From Chersky-840 sp050011815 (GTDB taxonomy: Bacteria; Actinomycetota; Acidimicrobiia; Acidimicrobiales; UBA8190), in assembly GCA_050011815.1 (NCBI GenBank), contig JBEKIJ010000011.1, forward strand, positions 1-64,000: a DNA stretch of 64,000 nucleotides. The letters are read 5' to 3'. This document shows, piece by piece, positions 6,944 to 16,037 of this stretch. A program made the translations under genes and the position numbers. The notes under the pieces are model-generated. The model had not been told where the DNA came from and made no database searches. It saw nothing but the letters and a program-made list of their open reading frames with translations. The stretch's first letter is position 1; every line of letters starts with the position of its first letter.

Positions 6944-9454
6944 TCACTCAGCCCGCAGGAGGACGGCGGTGGGTGTCCGGGCGGCGAGGCGACCCGGGAT
7001 GGCGGCGACCACATTGGCGAGCACGAGGGCTCCGACGGCGATGAGGGCGATCGACACCGCGGGAACGCTCGGCGCCGGCACGGCGTCGATCTCGTCGGCG
7101 AACAGTGTCCACAGGACACGACCGAGGACGATGCCCAGCGGTACGCCCACCACCGTGCCGATGAGCACGGCGATGCTCGACTGCCAGGCCACCACCGCAG
7201 CCAGCTGACGCCGGGTGGAGCCCAGGGTCTTGAGCAACGCCAGATCCCGCCGTCTGCGCCGGACCGACGCCACCAGCGTGAGCCCCAGCGCCACCACAGC
7301 GCCGGCCGCCAGGGCCGAGCCCAGGATGGCAGGTGTGGTTCCCATGGAGCGGTAGTTGATGATCTCGGCCGGGCGCAGGGGCGGCCCGGTGAACACGCCG
7401 AAGTTGTAGGTGTTCGACACCCGGGTGCCGATGCGTTGCAGTGACTCGGTGGCGGCCTTGTCGTTCACTCCCGGCCGGAAGTTCACGAAGATCTCCTGGG
7501 GCCCGGTCGTGGGGTCGTCGAAGGGGTCCCGGGCCGCAGGTGGGATGAGGGTGTCCGAGAGCAGGGCCCCGATCCCCATCTCGAGATGCGGGCCTCCTCC
7601 CGCCCCGATGGTGGGCATGGTGTCGACTCCCACAATCGTCAGGGTCGTGGCCGGGCCGGACCCCGCCCGCTCGGTCACCGTGGCGCCGATGTGCTTGTGG
7701 AGCTGGGCCAAGGTGATGGCCCCCAGCACGATCTGTCCGGGCCCGGTGAGCCCGTGCCCGGACAGCACCGGAGGCTGTACGGCCGCGCCCGGACGCTCTC
7801 CGAGCACCGGGATGACCTGTCCGTCGATGTGGAGGTCGTAGGCATAGGCCCCCGACCACGACCGCACGTACCGGTCATTGTCGAGGAGCTGGGTGGCGAG
7901 ATGATCGGGGATGTTCCCCGACCCTCCGCCCGCCGACAGGATCGAGTCCCAATTCCAGCCCCACAGGCGGGGATGCGACACCAGGGCGTCGAGGCTGGAT
8001 GAGAACGTCACCGTGGCGACCACCACGATGACGGCCAGGGCGGCCCCCAAGATGGCGGAGCGGACCGGGACGGCGTTGCGCCCCACGCCCGGCTCGAGCG
8101 CGAACCGCACCCCCGTGACCGCCGGAGCGGGCAGGCCGAGCGAGGCCGCCGCCGTGGCGGCCGTGGACCGGTGTCCTTCGGAGCGCCGACGACGTTCGTC
8201 GGCGCGGCCCGGCGCGGCCCGGTAACTGAACACCGCAGCGATGGCACCGAGGCCGAGGACGAGGACGGCAAAGCCCAGACCGAGCACCGTCCAGTCAAAG
8301 GAAAGACCCGGCGTCGGATCGACGGGCCGGACCGGACCGATGGGGGCGAGGGGGGACAGCGCCACCGCCACCACCACGGCGAGCGCCGACCCGATCAGGA
8401 CGGCTCCGACGAGCCCGATGAGGCCGTCGACCGTGGTCATGGCCGGATCGGCGCCCAGCGCCCGGAGCGTGCGCAGGTCGTCGCTCGCCAGCCGGGTCTG
8501 GCGGCCGATCACCTGGCCGGCGATGAGCAACGCCGCCAGTGCGGCGATGAGTCCGAACACCCCCAGGGCGATGGACTCGGGCTTGATGGCCCGTTGCGCC
8601 TTGGCGACCACGGTGGACACCACGATGGGGGCGGGGAAATTGGGGGGGAGGACCCTTTGCAGCTCGGTGTTCACGACGCCGAGGTTGGCTCTGCCCGCCA
8701 CCTGGATGCCTGTCACCGTGTAGTTGGAACAGCAGGCCAGGAATGGGCGGGTGAAGGCCGGGGTGAAGAAGGCCAGAGACGTCGAGTTGTCGACGTCGTC
8801 GGCGATCAGGTTCTGCGCCTGGAGCACCAAGGCGGTGACGGTGACCTCGATCTTGCGGTACGGGGCCATCTTGGGGGTGCCGAACGCCGGCGAGTTTGTC
8901 TGGGCATTGGTGTAGACGCCCATGAGGATGTGGGCGCCGAGACGGATGTGGGCGACCTTGGCCACGGCGGTCAGCACGGCGATCTGGTCGGCGCGCCGGG
9001 GATCGGGGAGGTGACCTCGCACGACGGTGAACCGATCCTGATTGAAGCCGTACCCGTCGTCACTCCCCAGCCCGTTGCCGGCCGCGGGAGGGAAGGTCGC
9101 CACGTCGAGGGGGGTGTCGTTCGGACCCAACGGGATCACGTCCAGCCCCGACGCGCTGCCGACCCGTTTGACATGGGGCAGTCGGGCCATGGTGTGCAGG
9201 AGCGCCGGGTTGTAGCCCAGCGTGGACCCGATGAGGGGGTTGATCACGGCCGTTACGGCCCCGAAGTCCGAGGGATTGGTGCTGGCCAGGTAGGCGGGAT
9301 ACGACGACTGGGTCCGACGGCTCCCGGCGATGGCCCCCATGGCCACCCCGCCCACCAGGCCCACCAGGAGGACGAGCGACAGGTAGGCCCCCCGCCGGCC
9401 GGCCAGGGTGGACCGGAAGCGGTACCAGGCCACGGGGAGCGTCGACCCGTTCAT
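6944..9454 (-). CDS. FtsX-like ABC transporter permease (large, two FtsX domains)
   Basis: The 836-residue membrane protein begins with VAWYRFRSTLAGRRGAYLSL and a first helix, then a periplasmic-type domain of about 220 residues, a trio of helices (around residues 300-420), a second periplasmic domain, and a C-terminal FtsX domain with LTLVASVRRRRRDLALLKTL followed by GSTRRQL. This is the layout of MacB/YknZ-type permeases that move lipids, peptides or drugs by mechanotransmission. Such permeases need an ATPase subunit, but none is encoded beside it. The next genes upstream on the strand are a small membrane protein and a PadR repressor. Confidence 0.85.
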   Translation of the reverse strand: MNGSTLPVAWYRFRSTLAGRRGAYLSLVLLVGLVGGVAMGAIAGSRRTQSSYPAYLASTNPSDFGAVTAVINPLIGSTLGYNPALLHTMARLPHVKRVGSASGLDVIPLGPNDTPLDVATFPPAAGNGLGSDDGYGFNQDRFTVVRGHLPDPRRADQIAVLTAVAKVAHIRLGAHILMGVYTNAQTNSPAFGTPKMAPYRKIEVTVTALVLQAQNLIADDVDNSTSLAFFTPAFTRPFLACCSNYTVTGIQVAGRANLGVVNTELQRVLPPNFPAPIVVSTVVAKAQRAIKPESIALGVFGLIAALAALLIAGQVIGRQTRLASDDLRTLRALGADPAMTTVDGLIGLVGAVLIGSALAVVVAVALSPLAPIGPVRPVDPTPGLSFDWTVLGLGFAVLVLGLGAIAAVFSYRAAPGRADERRRRSEGHRSTAATAAASLGLPAPAVTGVRFALEPGVGRNAVPVRSAILGAALAVIVVVATVTFSSSLDALVSHPRLWGWNWDSILSAGGGSGNIPDHLATQLLDNDRYVRSWSGAYAYDLHIDGQVIPVLGERPGAAVQPPVLSGHGLTGPGQIVLGAITLAQLHKHIGATVTERAGSGPATTLTIVGVDTMPTIGAGGGPHLEMGIGALLSDTLIPPAARDPFDDPTTGPQEIFVNFRPGVNDKAATESLQRIGTRVSNTYNFGVFTGPPLRPAEIINYRSMGTTPAILGSALAAGAVVALGLTLVASVRRRRRDLALLKTLGSTRRQLAAVVAWQSSIAVLIGTVVGVPLGIVLGRVLWTLFADEIDAVPAPSVPAVSIALIAVGALVLANVVAAIPGRLAARTPTAVLLRAE

Positions 9455-9625
9455 CGCCGCCTTCTCGCCCTGGCCCGCCGCCTCACGTGCTCTTTCGACC
9501 CCTCTCGACGGCGGAGGTGCACCCCGTCTCTCGAGGAAAGTCTGACCCGGGCGCCGTCGGAGGCCAATGGGGACAGCCCGTGTCCGGTGGTCGTGCCTCC
9601 ACCCCTTCGAGCGGCCCGCCGGACC

Positions 9626-10627
9626 TCAGCGAGCCGGGATGCGGACGCCGGCGCGCCGAGCCTGTGACGACGCCCGGGCCGCCACGACGAGCGTCCCGGC
9701 CATCACGACGAGCCCGGCCACGTCGATGGTCCCGGCGTGGAAGAGGTTGCGGGGTCCGGGGCCCCCGTCGAGGACCCAGGCGCAGCACGCGCCGAGAAAG
9801 ACGAGCATGGCGAGGGCCGCGGCGGCCGACAGCTGAGCTTCGTAGCGAAGCGTCCGGGGCGACAGCTCCAGCCTGAGGAGAGCCTTGGCCGCCCCCACGA
9901 CGACGCCCACCAGGGCCAGCGGGCTCACCGCCATCCATGCGATCTCGGCGGCGGGAAACGACGACAGCGCGCCGGGATGGGCCCAGTAGGAGGAGACCGA
10001 CAAGGTCGAGGACCACGAGATGGCGGCCACCCCCCCGGGGACGAGGCCCTGATGGGCCCAGGCGTGCCCGCCGGTCCCCGGCCATCCGTTGCCGAAGTGC
10101 CTGCTCCCGGCGATCAGGAGCGCCCCGCCCCCCACCACCAGCGCCGAGGGCCCGAGGAGTCCTCGCCCCCGGCGGCGAGCGAGACGGGTCACGGCGTTCC
10201 AGGCCAGGGGGAGCGCAGCGAGGACCGCCAGCGCCACGAAGAGGACCATGGTGCACGACATGACCACCATGGCGGCGGTGGTGGCCGTGGTGTCGGGTGG
10301 GGACCACTGCCAGCCGATGGTGAGCTGGGACCACATGGCCGTGCCGAACGCGAGGAACCCGGCCAGGGCGCACCCGAGCGCCGCCAAACTGGCCCGCACC
10401 TGGTCGGAGGGATCGAGGGCGCGCCCGCCGAGCCCCGCGCTCGAGAGCCGGGCCGCCAGTCCGCTGCGCATGACGTCCCCCGTCCGTCGCCATGAGCGCG
10501 GCTGCTCGGAGAGTTCGGAGATCAACAGCTCGGTGAACTCGTCGCCGTAGCGCGAGCGCCAGCTCTTCGGATACCAGCGCAGCAGCCGCGTGACGCGGGG
10601 TGCGACGTCGATGGGCATGTCGCTCAT
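9626..10627 (-). CDS. Multi-pass membrane protein co-encoded with PadR regulator
   Basis: The 333-residue protein starts with a cytosolic segment TRLLRWYPKSWRSRYGDEF followed by TELLISEL, a motif common in actinobacterial membrane proteins placed next to PadR genes (related to the permease-prefix domains). Seven to eight hydrophobic segments follow. Its ATG lies one base after the stop of the PadR gene, so they are translated together. It probably works with the PadR regulator and the FtsX permease, as in PadR-controlled export systems; the specific role is unknown. Confidence 0.7.
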   Translation of the reverse strand: MSDMPIDVAPRVTRLLRWYPKSWRSRYGDEFTELLISELSEQPRSWRRTGDVMRSGLAARLSSAGLGGRALDPSDQVRASLAALGCALAGFLAFGTAMWSQLTIGWQWSPPDTTATTAAMVVMSCTMVLFVALAVLAALPLAWNAVTRLARRRGRGLLGPSALVVGGGALLIAGSRHFGNGWPGTGGHAWAHQGLVPGGVAAISWSSTLSVSSYWAHPGALSSFPAAEIAWMAVSPLALVGVVVGAAKALLRLELSPRTLRYEAQLSAAAALAMLVFLGACCAWVLDGGPGPRNLFHAGTIDVAGLVVMAGTLVVAARASSQARRAGVRIPAR

Positions 10628-10628
10628 G

Positions 10629-10988
10629 TCATCCCCAACTGCCGGCCAGCCGACGGAGTCCCAGATCGGCCACCCGGCGTTGGGCGGCGAGGTGGGTCCG
10701 GAGCGCAGCCGCGCCGCTCGACGTCAGGCGATAGGGGCGCCGTCTGTCGTCGCTGGGGACCGACTCGATGAGGCCTTGACCCTCGAGGCGGGCCAGCGCC
10801 TCGTACAGGGTTCCCGGGGCCAGACGGACGCCGGCGAAGGCCTCGATGTCCTTGGTGAGGGCGTAGCCGTGCTTGGTCCCTTCCGCCAGGCTGGAAAGGA
10901 TCAGTGTGGCGGGGCCGGCGTAGCGCCCGAAGGTGCCGAGCGGTTCGGGATCGGAGCGGGTGGGGCGGGGTTCGGTCGATCTGGCCAC
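10629..10988 (-). CDS. PadR-family transcriptional repressor
   Basis: The 119-residue protein has the PadR winged-helix pattern: ATLILSSLAEGTKHGYALTK, the recognition part VRLAPGTLYEALARLEGQGL, and the wing ESVPSDDRRRPYRLTSSG. It is short, with only the winged helix and a brief C-terminal helix. PadR proteins usually repress neighbouring membrane-protein or exporter genes and are released by small aromatic or drug-like ligands. The two downstream genes, a membrane protein (1 bp away) and the FtsX permease, are the likely targets. Confidence 0.88.
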   Translation of the reverse strand: MARSTEPRPTRSDPEPLGTFGRYAGPATLILSSLAEGTKHGYALTKDIEAFAGVRLAPGTLYEALARLEGQGLIESVPSDDRRRPYRLTSSGAAALRTHLAAQRRVADLGLRRLAGSWG

Positions 10989-11046
10989 CCCGCCACCCTA
11001 TATCGGTTGCCGATCCATCGGTGACCGGCGCGGTGGGGCCGGTGGT

Positions 11047-11289
11047 TCAGCTCGTGGCGTCGGTGTCGGGACCCCACGGTTCGCGTACGTCGCTGAACGG
11101 GATGACCTGGGGGAGCACCGCGCCGTCGGAAGTCCTGCGGATCGAGTACCCGTCGAGGTGCAACGCCACGATCTCGAAACCCGCACTCCAGGTGCCGAGG
11201 TACCGGTTGCGCACCGCCACCTTCATCCCCACGTCCGATGTCGGAACGGTGCCTGGTTGCCTCGCGGTGATCGCATCGACGATGCTCAC
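11047..11289 (-). CDS. Small conserved hypothetical protein
   Basis: A GTG at 11289 preceded by an excellent ribosome site (GGAGGTG, about 5 bp spacing) gives an 80-residue protein. Visible features are VGMKVAVRNRYLGTWSAGFE and IVALHLDGYSIRRTSDG, then LPQVIPFSDVREPW. It resembles short beta-rich proteins that carry a PilZ-like or similar barrel, but I do not recognise a named family. It reads divergently from nothing obvious and is separated from the PadR gene by about 58 bp. Confidence 0.6.
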   Translation of the reverse strand: MSIVDAITARQPGTVPTSDVGMKVAVRNRYLGTWSAGFEIVALHLDGYSIRRTSDGAVLPQVIPFSDVREPWGPDTDATS

Positions 11290-11634
11290 GGGAACACCTC
11301 CTTGCGGCGCCGGTCCGAGTTCTCGTTCCCACACCCGACGGCCCTGACGTGATGAGTCGTCACGAGCGGCGGCGAACTTGAAGGAGTCACTGTCCGTGGC
11401 CCTCGATGGAGCGGGGCGCGGCCGGCACAGGGTCGGAGGGCACGGTTTCGGCCGGCACAGTTTGGGAGGGCGCAGCGTACGGAGGTCCGCGTCTGTTGAC
11501 CGGCCCCCGTGGAGAATCGCCCAGCCGCGCCACGGCCATGGGCACGACGGTACATCCTCGTCGGTGTCCGTTCGCGGATATCGGTCCTCGGGCCCGGGCG
11601 CGCTGGGCCTCCGGGACCGTGGCGCGTGTCTCGA
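11290..11634. other. Gene-free stretch of about 345 bp
   Basis: No start with a plausible ribosome site and coding-like protein is seen on either strand. The part at 11420-11470 contains imperfect short repeats (GCCGGCACAG twice, GGAGGGC twice). The promoter for the small gene ending at 11047 should lie at its left end. Confidence 0.4.
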
Positions 11635-12756
11635 CTAGGCAGACGTGTCGGTGCGCGCCACCTCGGTCCATTGGCCCCCGTGGTGCGCGGAATGGCGCGC
11701 CGCGTCGAGCACGGCCATCTGGGCCACGCCGTCGACGAAGGTCGCCGGGTCGGGCCCCGCCGCGGGGACTCCGAGGATCCTGTCGCGGAAGGCTGCCGCC
11801 AGGCGGGTATAGGGCCCGTACTCCACGCCGAAGGTGATCATCTGCTCGTAGGTCGTCGTGACCGCACCCTCGGGCAGTGCGGGCGCACGGTCGTCGCGCA
11901 GGTCGTCGGGCACGGCGAGGGTGCGGACACCTGCCGCGTCGGCCACGTTGACCGTGTCCCCCACGCCCTCGATCCACGCCGTGCCGGTGGACCCGGTGAC
12001 CCGGGTCTCGACGACGATGCCGCGGTCCGAGGCCGTGCTCTGCAGCACACCGACGCACCCGTTGCGCATCCGGAAATGCACGACGAACCCGTCGTCGGCG
12101 GTCATCGGTCGTTCCACGACATGGGCGAGCGACGCGCTCACCCCTGCGAAGTCACCCAGGGTGGCCCGGATCTGATCGATGAGCTGGGATCCGTGCGCGC
12201 CCAGCCACCCCCCGCCCGCCGACGCGTCGGCCCACCACGCCGGCACCACCGCCTGGGGATCGGCGAGCATGGGGACGTGCATGAGCCAGGTGGCCATGCG
12301 GGGCGCGCCGATCAGGTTGCCAGACACCGCCTGGGCGAGCAGGGCCTGCCCGGCGTCGAAGCGGAATTCGGTGCCCAGGAGATGGACGATCCCGGCCCCC
12401 TCGGCGGCGCGCAGCACGGTGCGCCCCTGGGCGGTGTCGCGCCCGAAGGGCTTCTCGCACAGCACGTGCCTCCCGGCGCCGATGGCCTCCAGGGCGAGCT
12501 CGGCGTGGGTGTGCGGCGGTGTGGCGATGGTGACGGCGTCGACACCGGGGAGCGCCAGCGCTTCGGCCAGGGTGGCGCAGGCCACGGGCACCTCGAACAT
12601 GGCGGCACGCGCCGCCGTCCGCTCCGGGTCCCGTCCCACCAGGGCTCGCACCTCGAAGCCGGCGTGGCGCAGGGCGCGGACATGGGTGTAGCACCCGAAA
12701 CCCGTTCCCACCACGACCGCACCGAGAGGCCGGGTGGGGGTGCGCGACGTGCTCAT
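11635..12756 (-). CDS. Gfo/Idh/MocA-family NAD(P)-dependent oxidoreductase
   Basis: The 373-residue protein has an N-terminal Rossmann domain (LGAVVVGTGFGCYTHVRAL), the nucleotide-loop DAVTIATPPHTHAELALEAI and the family signature HVLCEKPFG, with the conserved lysine in EKPF. The C-terminal alpha/beta domain carries WLGAHGSQLIDQIRATLGDF. Members oxidise or reduce sugars, inositols and related polyols. The ATG at 12756 overlaps the stop of the upstream TIM-barrel gene by 4 bp, so the two probably act on the same sugar or inositol-like compound. Confidence 0.88.
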   Translation of the reverse strand: MSTSRTPTRPLGAVVVGTGFGCYTHVRALRHAGFEVRALVGRDPERTAARAAMFEVPVACATLAEALALPGVDAVTIATPPHTHAELALEAIGAGRHVLCEKPFGRDTAQGRTVLRAAEGAGIVHLLGTEFRFDAGQALLAQAVSGNLIGAPRMATWLMHVPMLADPQAVVPAWWADASAGGGWLGAHGSQLIDQIRATLGDFAGVSASLAHVVERPMTADDGFVVHFRMRNGCVGVLQSTASDRGIVVETRVTGSTGTAWIEGVGDTVNVADAAGVRTLAVPDDLRDDRAPALPEGAVTTTYEQMITFGVEYGPYTRLAAAFRDRILGVPAAGPDPATFVDGVAQMAVLDAARHSAHHGGQWTEVARTDTSA

Positions 12757-13625
12757 GACCGGTCCCAGCCCGCCGCGCCCAGGACCCGGCGGGCGGCCTC
12801 GGCGGCGGCGAGTGCGGCGGGGCCCGGTCCCGAGGCGTGGAGCTCGTCGGAGAACACCTCGACCCCTACCGGGCAACGCACCCCGATGGCGCGCAGGGCG
12901 CCGAGGTACCCGACGAGGTCGAGCTCGCCCGCCCCGGGCAGCTGCCGGTCGTGCAAGGTGGCGTCGATCAGGTTGACCTCGGCATCGAGGGGCGCGTCGT
13001 CGAGTTGGATGGCGAGGACGCGGTCGCCCGGCAAGGCGCGCAGCTCGTCGGCCGTGGTGCCGGTGCGGGCGCAGTGCCAGGTGTCGACGTTCAGCCCGCC
13101 GTTGGGCCGGTCGGCCAGGCGGACCAGCTCCCATGCCGTGGCCAGGTCGGGGACCTTCGACCACGCCAGCCATTCCAGGTGGACGAGGAGCCCGTGCTGG
13201 GCGGCGCGGTCGCAGAGGGCCGCGAAGGCCTCGGCCCCGTCCTCGACGGTCCACGCCCCGCCCAGGACCTCCGCCGCGTTGAGCGACCGGGCCCCCAGGG
13301 CTTCGGCCATGGCCAACAGGTCGTCCTCGCCGTAGCGGAAGACGTCGAGGGGGTCGACCTCGGCCAGGCTGCGCCCGATCTCAGGAGCGCCGGGCGTCCA
13401 CCACCACGCCGGGTCGACCTCGGCCACGACGAGGCCGTGGTCGTCGAGCATGGTGCGCATCTCGCCGTCGCTGTGGCCCTCGCTTTGGGCCCGGGCGTAG
13501 TCGCGGCCCCACAGCGAGATGGCGTCGTAACCGGCAGCGGTCGCCGCCGCCAGCCGGTCGCGAAAGCTCGTGTCGCGCCCGATGGTGCCCGAGCACAGCA
13601 CCAACGAATTCGGTCCCAGTGTCAC
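12753..13625 (-). CDS. Sugar phosphate isomerase/epimerase-like TIM-barrel protein
   Basis: A GTG at 13625 with AAGGAG five bases upstream starts a 290-residue protein of the xylose isomerase-like TIM-barrel superfamily (AP_endonuc_2). Visible elements are AAATAAGYDAISLWGRDYA, metal-ligand-type segments NAAEVLGGAW, HGLLVHLEWLAWS, GGLNVDTWHCAR, and a C-terminal GVEVFSDEL with the acidic ligand. Members isomerise or epimerise sugars, often with Mn or Co. It is translationally coupled to the downstream Gfo/Idh/MocA oxidoreductase, a pairing common in inositol and rare-sugar catabolism. Confidence 0.82.
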   Translation of the reverse strand: MTLGPNSLVLCSGTIGRDTSFRDRLAAATAAGYDAISLWGRDYARAQSEGHSDGEMRTMLDDHGLVVAEVDPAWWWTPGAPEIGRSLAEVDPLDVFRYGEDDLLAMAEALGARSLNAAEVLGGAWTVEDGAEAFAALCDRAAQHGLLVHLEWLAWSKVPDLATAWELVRLADRPNGGLNVDTWHCARTGTTADELRALPGDRVLAIQLDDAPLDAEVNLIDATLHDRQLPGAGELDLVGYLGALRAIGVRCPVGVEVFSDELHASGPGPAALAAAEAARRVLGAAGWDRS

Positions 13626-13720
13626 GGCTTCTCCTTGCAGGCACCCTCGCCCAGCACGCCTTTCTCCCCCACCTCGAGATCCTCGTCGAGCTGAAGGACT
13701 GAGGCGCGCCGCCTGTCGGG

Positions 13721-15082
13721 TCAGAAGTCGGCCCGGAAGGCGGCGAGGGCGTCGGGGAAGCGGCCGTCGGTGATGTCGTTGTCCTGGCCGCCGGCGGTGT
13801 CGTTGTAGGAGAAGATGCACGTGAACGCCACGTTGTTGGCCGCGATCCAGTTGGCGAACTGGTTGATGAAGGTGGGATCGTCCCCCAGGCCGTACCCGTC
13901 GCTCCGGAAGTCGACCGACCACTCCGGGATGGCGATGGGCCGGCCTTGGGCGGCGGCGAAGGTCGTCAGCCAGTTGAGGCCCCAGGTCTGGGTGACGGCG
14001 TTGCTCCACGAGGCCTGGGGAGTGAAGGGGCTCCCCCAGTACTCGTCGTAGACGTCGGTGCCGATGTAGTCGACGTAGGCCGAGCCCGGGTAGGCGAGCT
14101 CGAGATTCCAACTCGACGATCCGCCCCCGTTGGGATTCCACAGGAACTTGAACTGCTGGCCCGGCACGGCCCGCATGGTGTCGACGATCTGTCTCCAGAA
14201 CTCGGCGAAGTTCTGGGCATCGGTGTTGTTGGCGACGCTCCACGGATACCAGGAGCCGTTGAACTCCCACCCCAGTCGGAGGATGGCGTTGGAGGCGCCG
14301 TCGTTGACCAAGGTCTGGGCCAGGATGGTGAAGTACTGGTTGTAGTCACCGGCGGCACCTTCGGCGAGGGTTCCGCCCGAGCCGCCCGGGAGGATGGGCA
14401 CACCGAGGACGAGGCGGTATCCGGAGTTCCGCCACTGGTCGAGCATCCAGTCCTCTGATCCCCCCGCTCCGTCCATCGCGTCCCAGCCGCTCGTGCGCAG
14501 GAGGTAGTCGGAGGCGAGGACGGGGTGGGTCCCGGTGATCGAGGCGAAATTGCCGAGCGCGGAGGGGTCGCCCGACCCGGCGTAGTCGCCGAGCAGGGTC
14601 GTCCTGGCGGTGTGGGGCCCCACGACCTCGGCGTCGAGGGGGGTACTCCCCGAGGCCGGCGCCGCGGCTTTGACCGGGGCCCTGGCCGCCACCTTGGCCG
14701 AAGGGGCGGGACGACGAGGTGTCGACCGGGCCACGGTACCGGTCGGGTACAAGTGGGTGGCGGTGCTCGTGGTGCTCGTGTTGCTCAGTGGCACGGCGAC
14801 GGTGGTCGGAGGGGTCGGGACCGTCGTGGTGGGGGCGGGGACCGTCGTGGTCGTGACCTGGGAAGAGGGTGTGTTCGGTTGCGGCACCGTCGAATGCAGG
14901 GCGCCGGAGTCGGCGGCCTGGGTCTGTGGTGCCGACGGGCCGTCGACGGAGTCCATGGTCACCACGGCCGTGGCCGTCACCAGGGGCGCGGCCACGACTT
15001 TTGTCGCCGGGTGGCGGATCACCCCCCGCCTTTCGTGTCGGATCGCGTGGCGTGGTGCAGAGAGTCGGATCAGGCTCAACAC
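13721..15082 (-). CDS. Secreted glycoside hydrolase family 26-like enzyme
   Basis: The 453-residue protein has a basic N-terminus and hydrophobic stretch (VVAAPLVTATAVVTM), then a long Thr/Pro/Ser/Val-rich linker to about residue 150, then a TIM-barrel domain. The likely acid/base is E273 in LRLGWEFNG and the likely nucleophile E387 in IAIPEWSVDF, matching the spacing of GH26 beta-mannanases and related glucanases. WMLDQWRNSGYRLVLGVPIL and FKFLWNPNGG also fit. The start is a GTG at 15082 behind GGGAG. It should act outside the cell on a plant or microbial polysaccharide; the substrate cannot be read from sequence. Confidence 0.78.
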   Translation of the reverse strand: MLSLIRLSAPRHAIRHERRGVIRHPATKVVAAPLVTATAVVTMDSVDGPSAPQTQAADSGALHSTVPQPNTPSSQVTTTTVPAPTTTVPTPPTTVAVPLSNTSTTSTATHLYPTGTVARSTPRRPAPSAKVAARAPVKAAAPASGSTPLDAEVVGPHTARTTLLGDYAGSGDPSALGNFASITGTHPVLASDYLLRTSGWDAMDGAGGSEDWMLDQWRNSGYRLVLGVPILPGGSGGTLAEGAAGDYNQYFTILAQTLVNDGASNAILRLGWEFNGSWYPWSVANNTDAQNFAEFWRQIVDTMRAVPGQQFKFLWNPNGGGSSSWNLELAYPGSAYVDYIGTDVYDEYWGSPFTPQASWSNAVTQTWGLNWLTTFAAAQGRPIAIPEWSVDFRSDGYGLGDDPTFINQFANWIAANNVAFTCIFSYNDTAGGQDNDITDGRFPDALAAFRADF

Positions 15083-15199
15083 AGCAGCTCCCTGTGAACG
15101 TCAGTCACACGTGTTGCTCGTGTACCAAATCGCGCCGTTCCCTCGCCCATCAGGACTTTTCGCGTGCGCGTCGAACGGTCCTTTTGAGATCGGGAGTTC

Positions 15200-15222
15200 G
15201 GGCAAGCAATCGGCCATTGCCC
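15200..15222. promoter_or_regulatory. Small hairpin upstream of the GH26 gene
   Basis: GGGCAA and TTGCCC form an inverted repeat with an 11-base spacer, about 120 bp upstream of the GH26 start. It may be an operator or a leader hairpin. Nothing else supports a function. Confidence 0.25.
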
Positions 15223-15356
15223 ATGCGGGGGCCGACCTTAGCGATCGCTCCCGGTCGTGTCGACTCCGATCGCTGACGACGGCAACGTGCGTCACTGACA
15301 TTCGTCGTGCCGAAAAATTGCAGGTGCGAACGAGAGAAACGACGATGCGAGACGAG

Positions 15357-16031
15357 TTACCGGGCTCTGATCACGACCGTGTTCGTGACCTTGTCGTGCA
15401 GTGTCTGTCGTCGTGGGTCCCACAGCGGGAAGAGCATGTCGACGATCCACGGCGCGAACAGCAGCAAGAACAGCAGGTACTCGAAGACGCCGCGCGCCAG
15501 GGCGCGCGCATGCCCGATGGGTGCGCCGGTAACCGCGTCGACGGCCCTGACGCCCAGGGCCATCATCCCGACCGACTGTCCACGCGCCGATCCGATGAGC
15601 ACGGTCGTGTAGATGAAGACGATGAGGACGGCGAGCAGGGCGCCCTGGTTCGTCACGGTGTAGCGCGACAGGAGACTCGACTGCGAGCCGTTGGCGGTCG
15701 CGGTCTGATGGACGGCGTGGAGCGGGACGAGGACGATCGCATCGATGAGGCTCGTGATGACCCAGTCGATGAGCCACGCCCCCACCCGTGCGCCGAAGCT
15801 GGCGTAAGGCGACAAAGGGCGACCGTACCCCGGCGTCCCGAATCCCGGTGGCAGGTAGGTGCCCTGGGAACCCGGTGGCGCATCGGGCCGATCCCACGGG
15901 GCCGGGGCATGCCCGTTGTGACCCTGCCCGTTGGACTCGGGGCCCCGTGCCTCGGGGTCCTGGGAGCCGTGGACCGGAGCCTCAGGCGCACCGGGGTCGT
16001 CGGGGTCGTCCGAGGAGGGAACGTCAGGCAT
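15357..16031 (-). CDS. RDD-family membrane protein
   Basis: The 224-residue protein has a long Pro/Gly/Asp-rich cytosolic N-terminus (about 75 residues), then ASFGARVGAWLIDWVITSLI, where the first RDD motif (R and D in the first helix) is visible. Further helices follow at VLIVFIYTTVLIGSA and FEYLLFLLLFAPWI, and the late motif LWDPRRQTLHDKVTNTVVI is typical of RDD proteins. Function in this family is poorly defined; some act in ion or compatible-solute handling. It begins 6 bp after the APC permease stop on the same strand, so the two are probably co-transcribed. Confidence 0.85.
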   Translation of the reverse strand: MPDVPSSDDPDDPGAPEAPVHGSQDPEARGPESNGQGHNGHAPAPWDRPDAPPGSQGTYLPPGFGTPGYGRPLSPYASFGARVGAWLIDWVITSLIDAIVLVPLHAVHQTATANGSQSSLLSRYTVTNQGALLAVLIVFIYTTVLIGSARGQSVGMMALGVRAVDAVTGAPIGHARALARGVFEYLLFLLLFAPWIVDMLFPLWDPRRQTLHDKVTNTVVIRAR

Positions 16032-16037
16032 CGCCGG

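Noticed and set aside
8171..9667. Long plus-strand frame opposite the FtsX permease
   Set aside because: No start site or domain; Gly/Asp/His-rich antisense composition.
13721..15082. Riboswitch (ydaO or c-di-GMP type) in front of the secreted GH26 gene
   Set aside because: The 200 bp upstream lack the conserved core motifs of either class; only a simple hairpin is seen.
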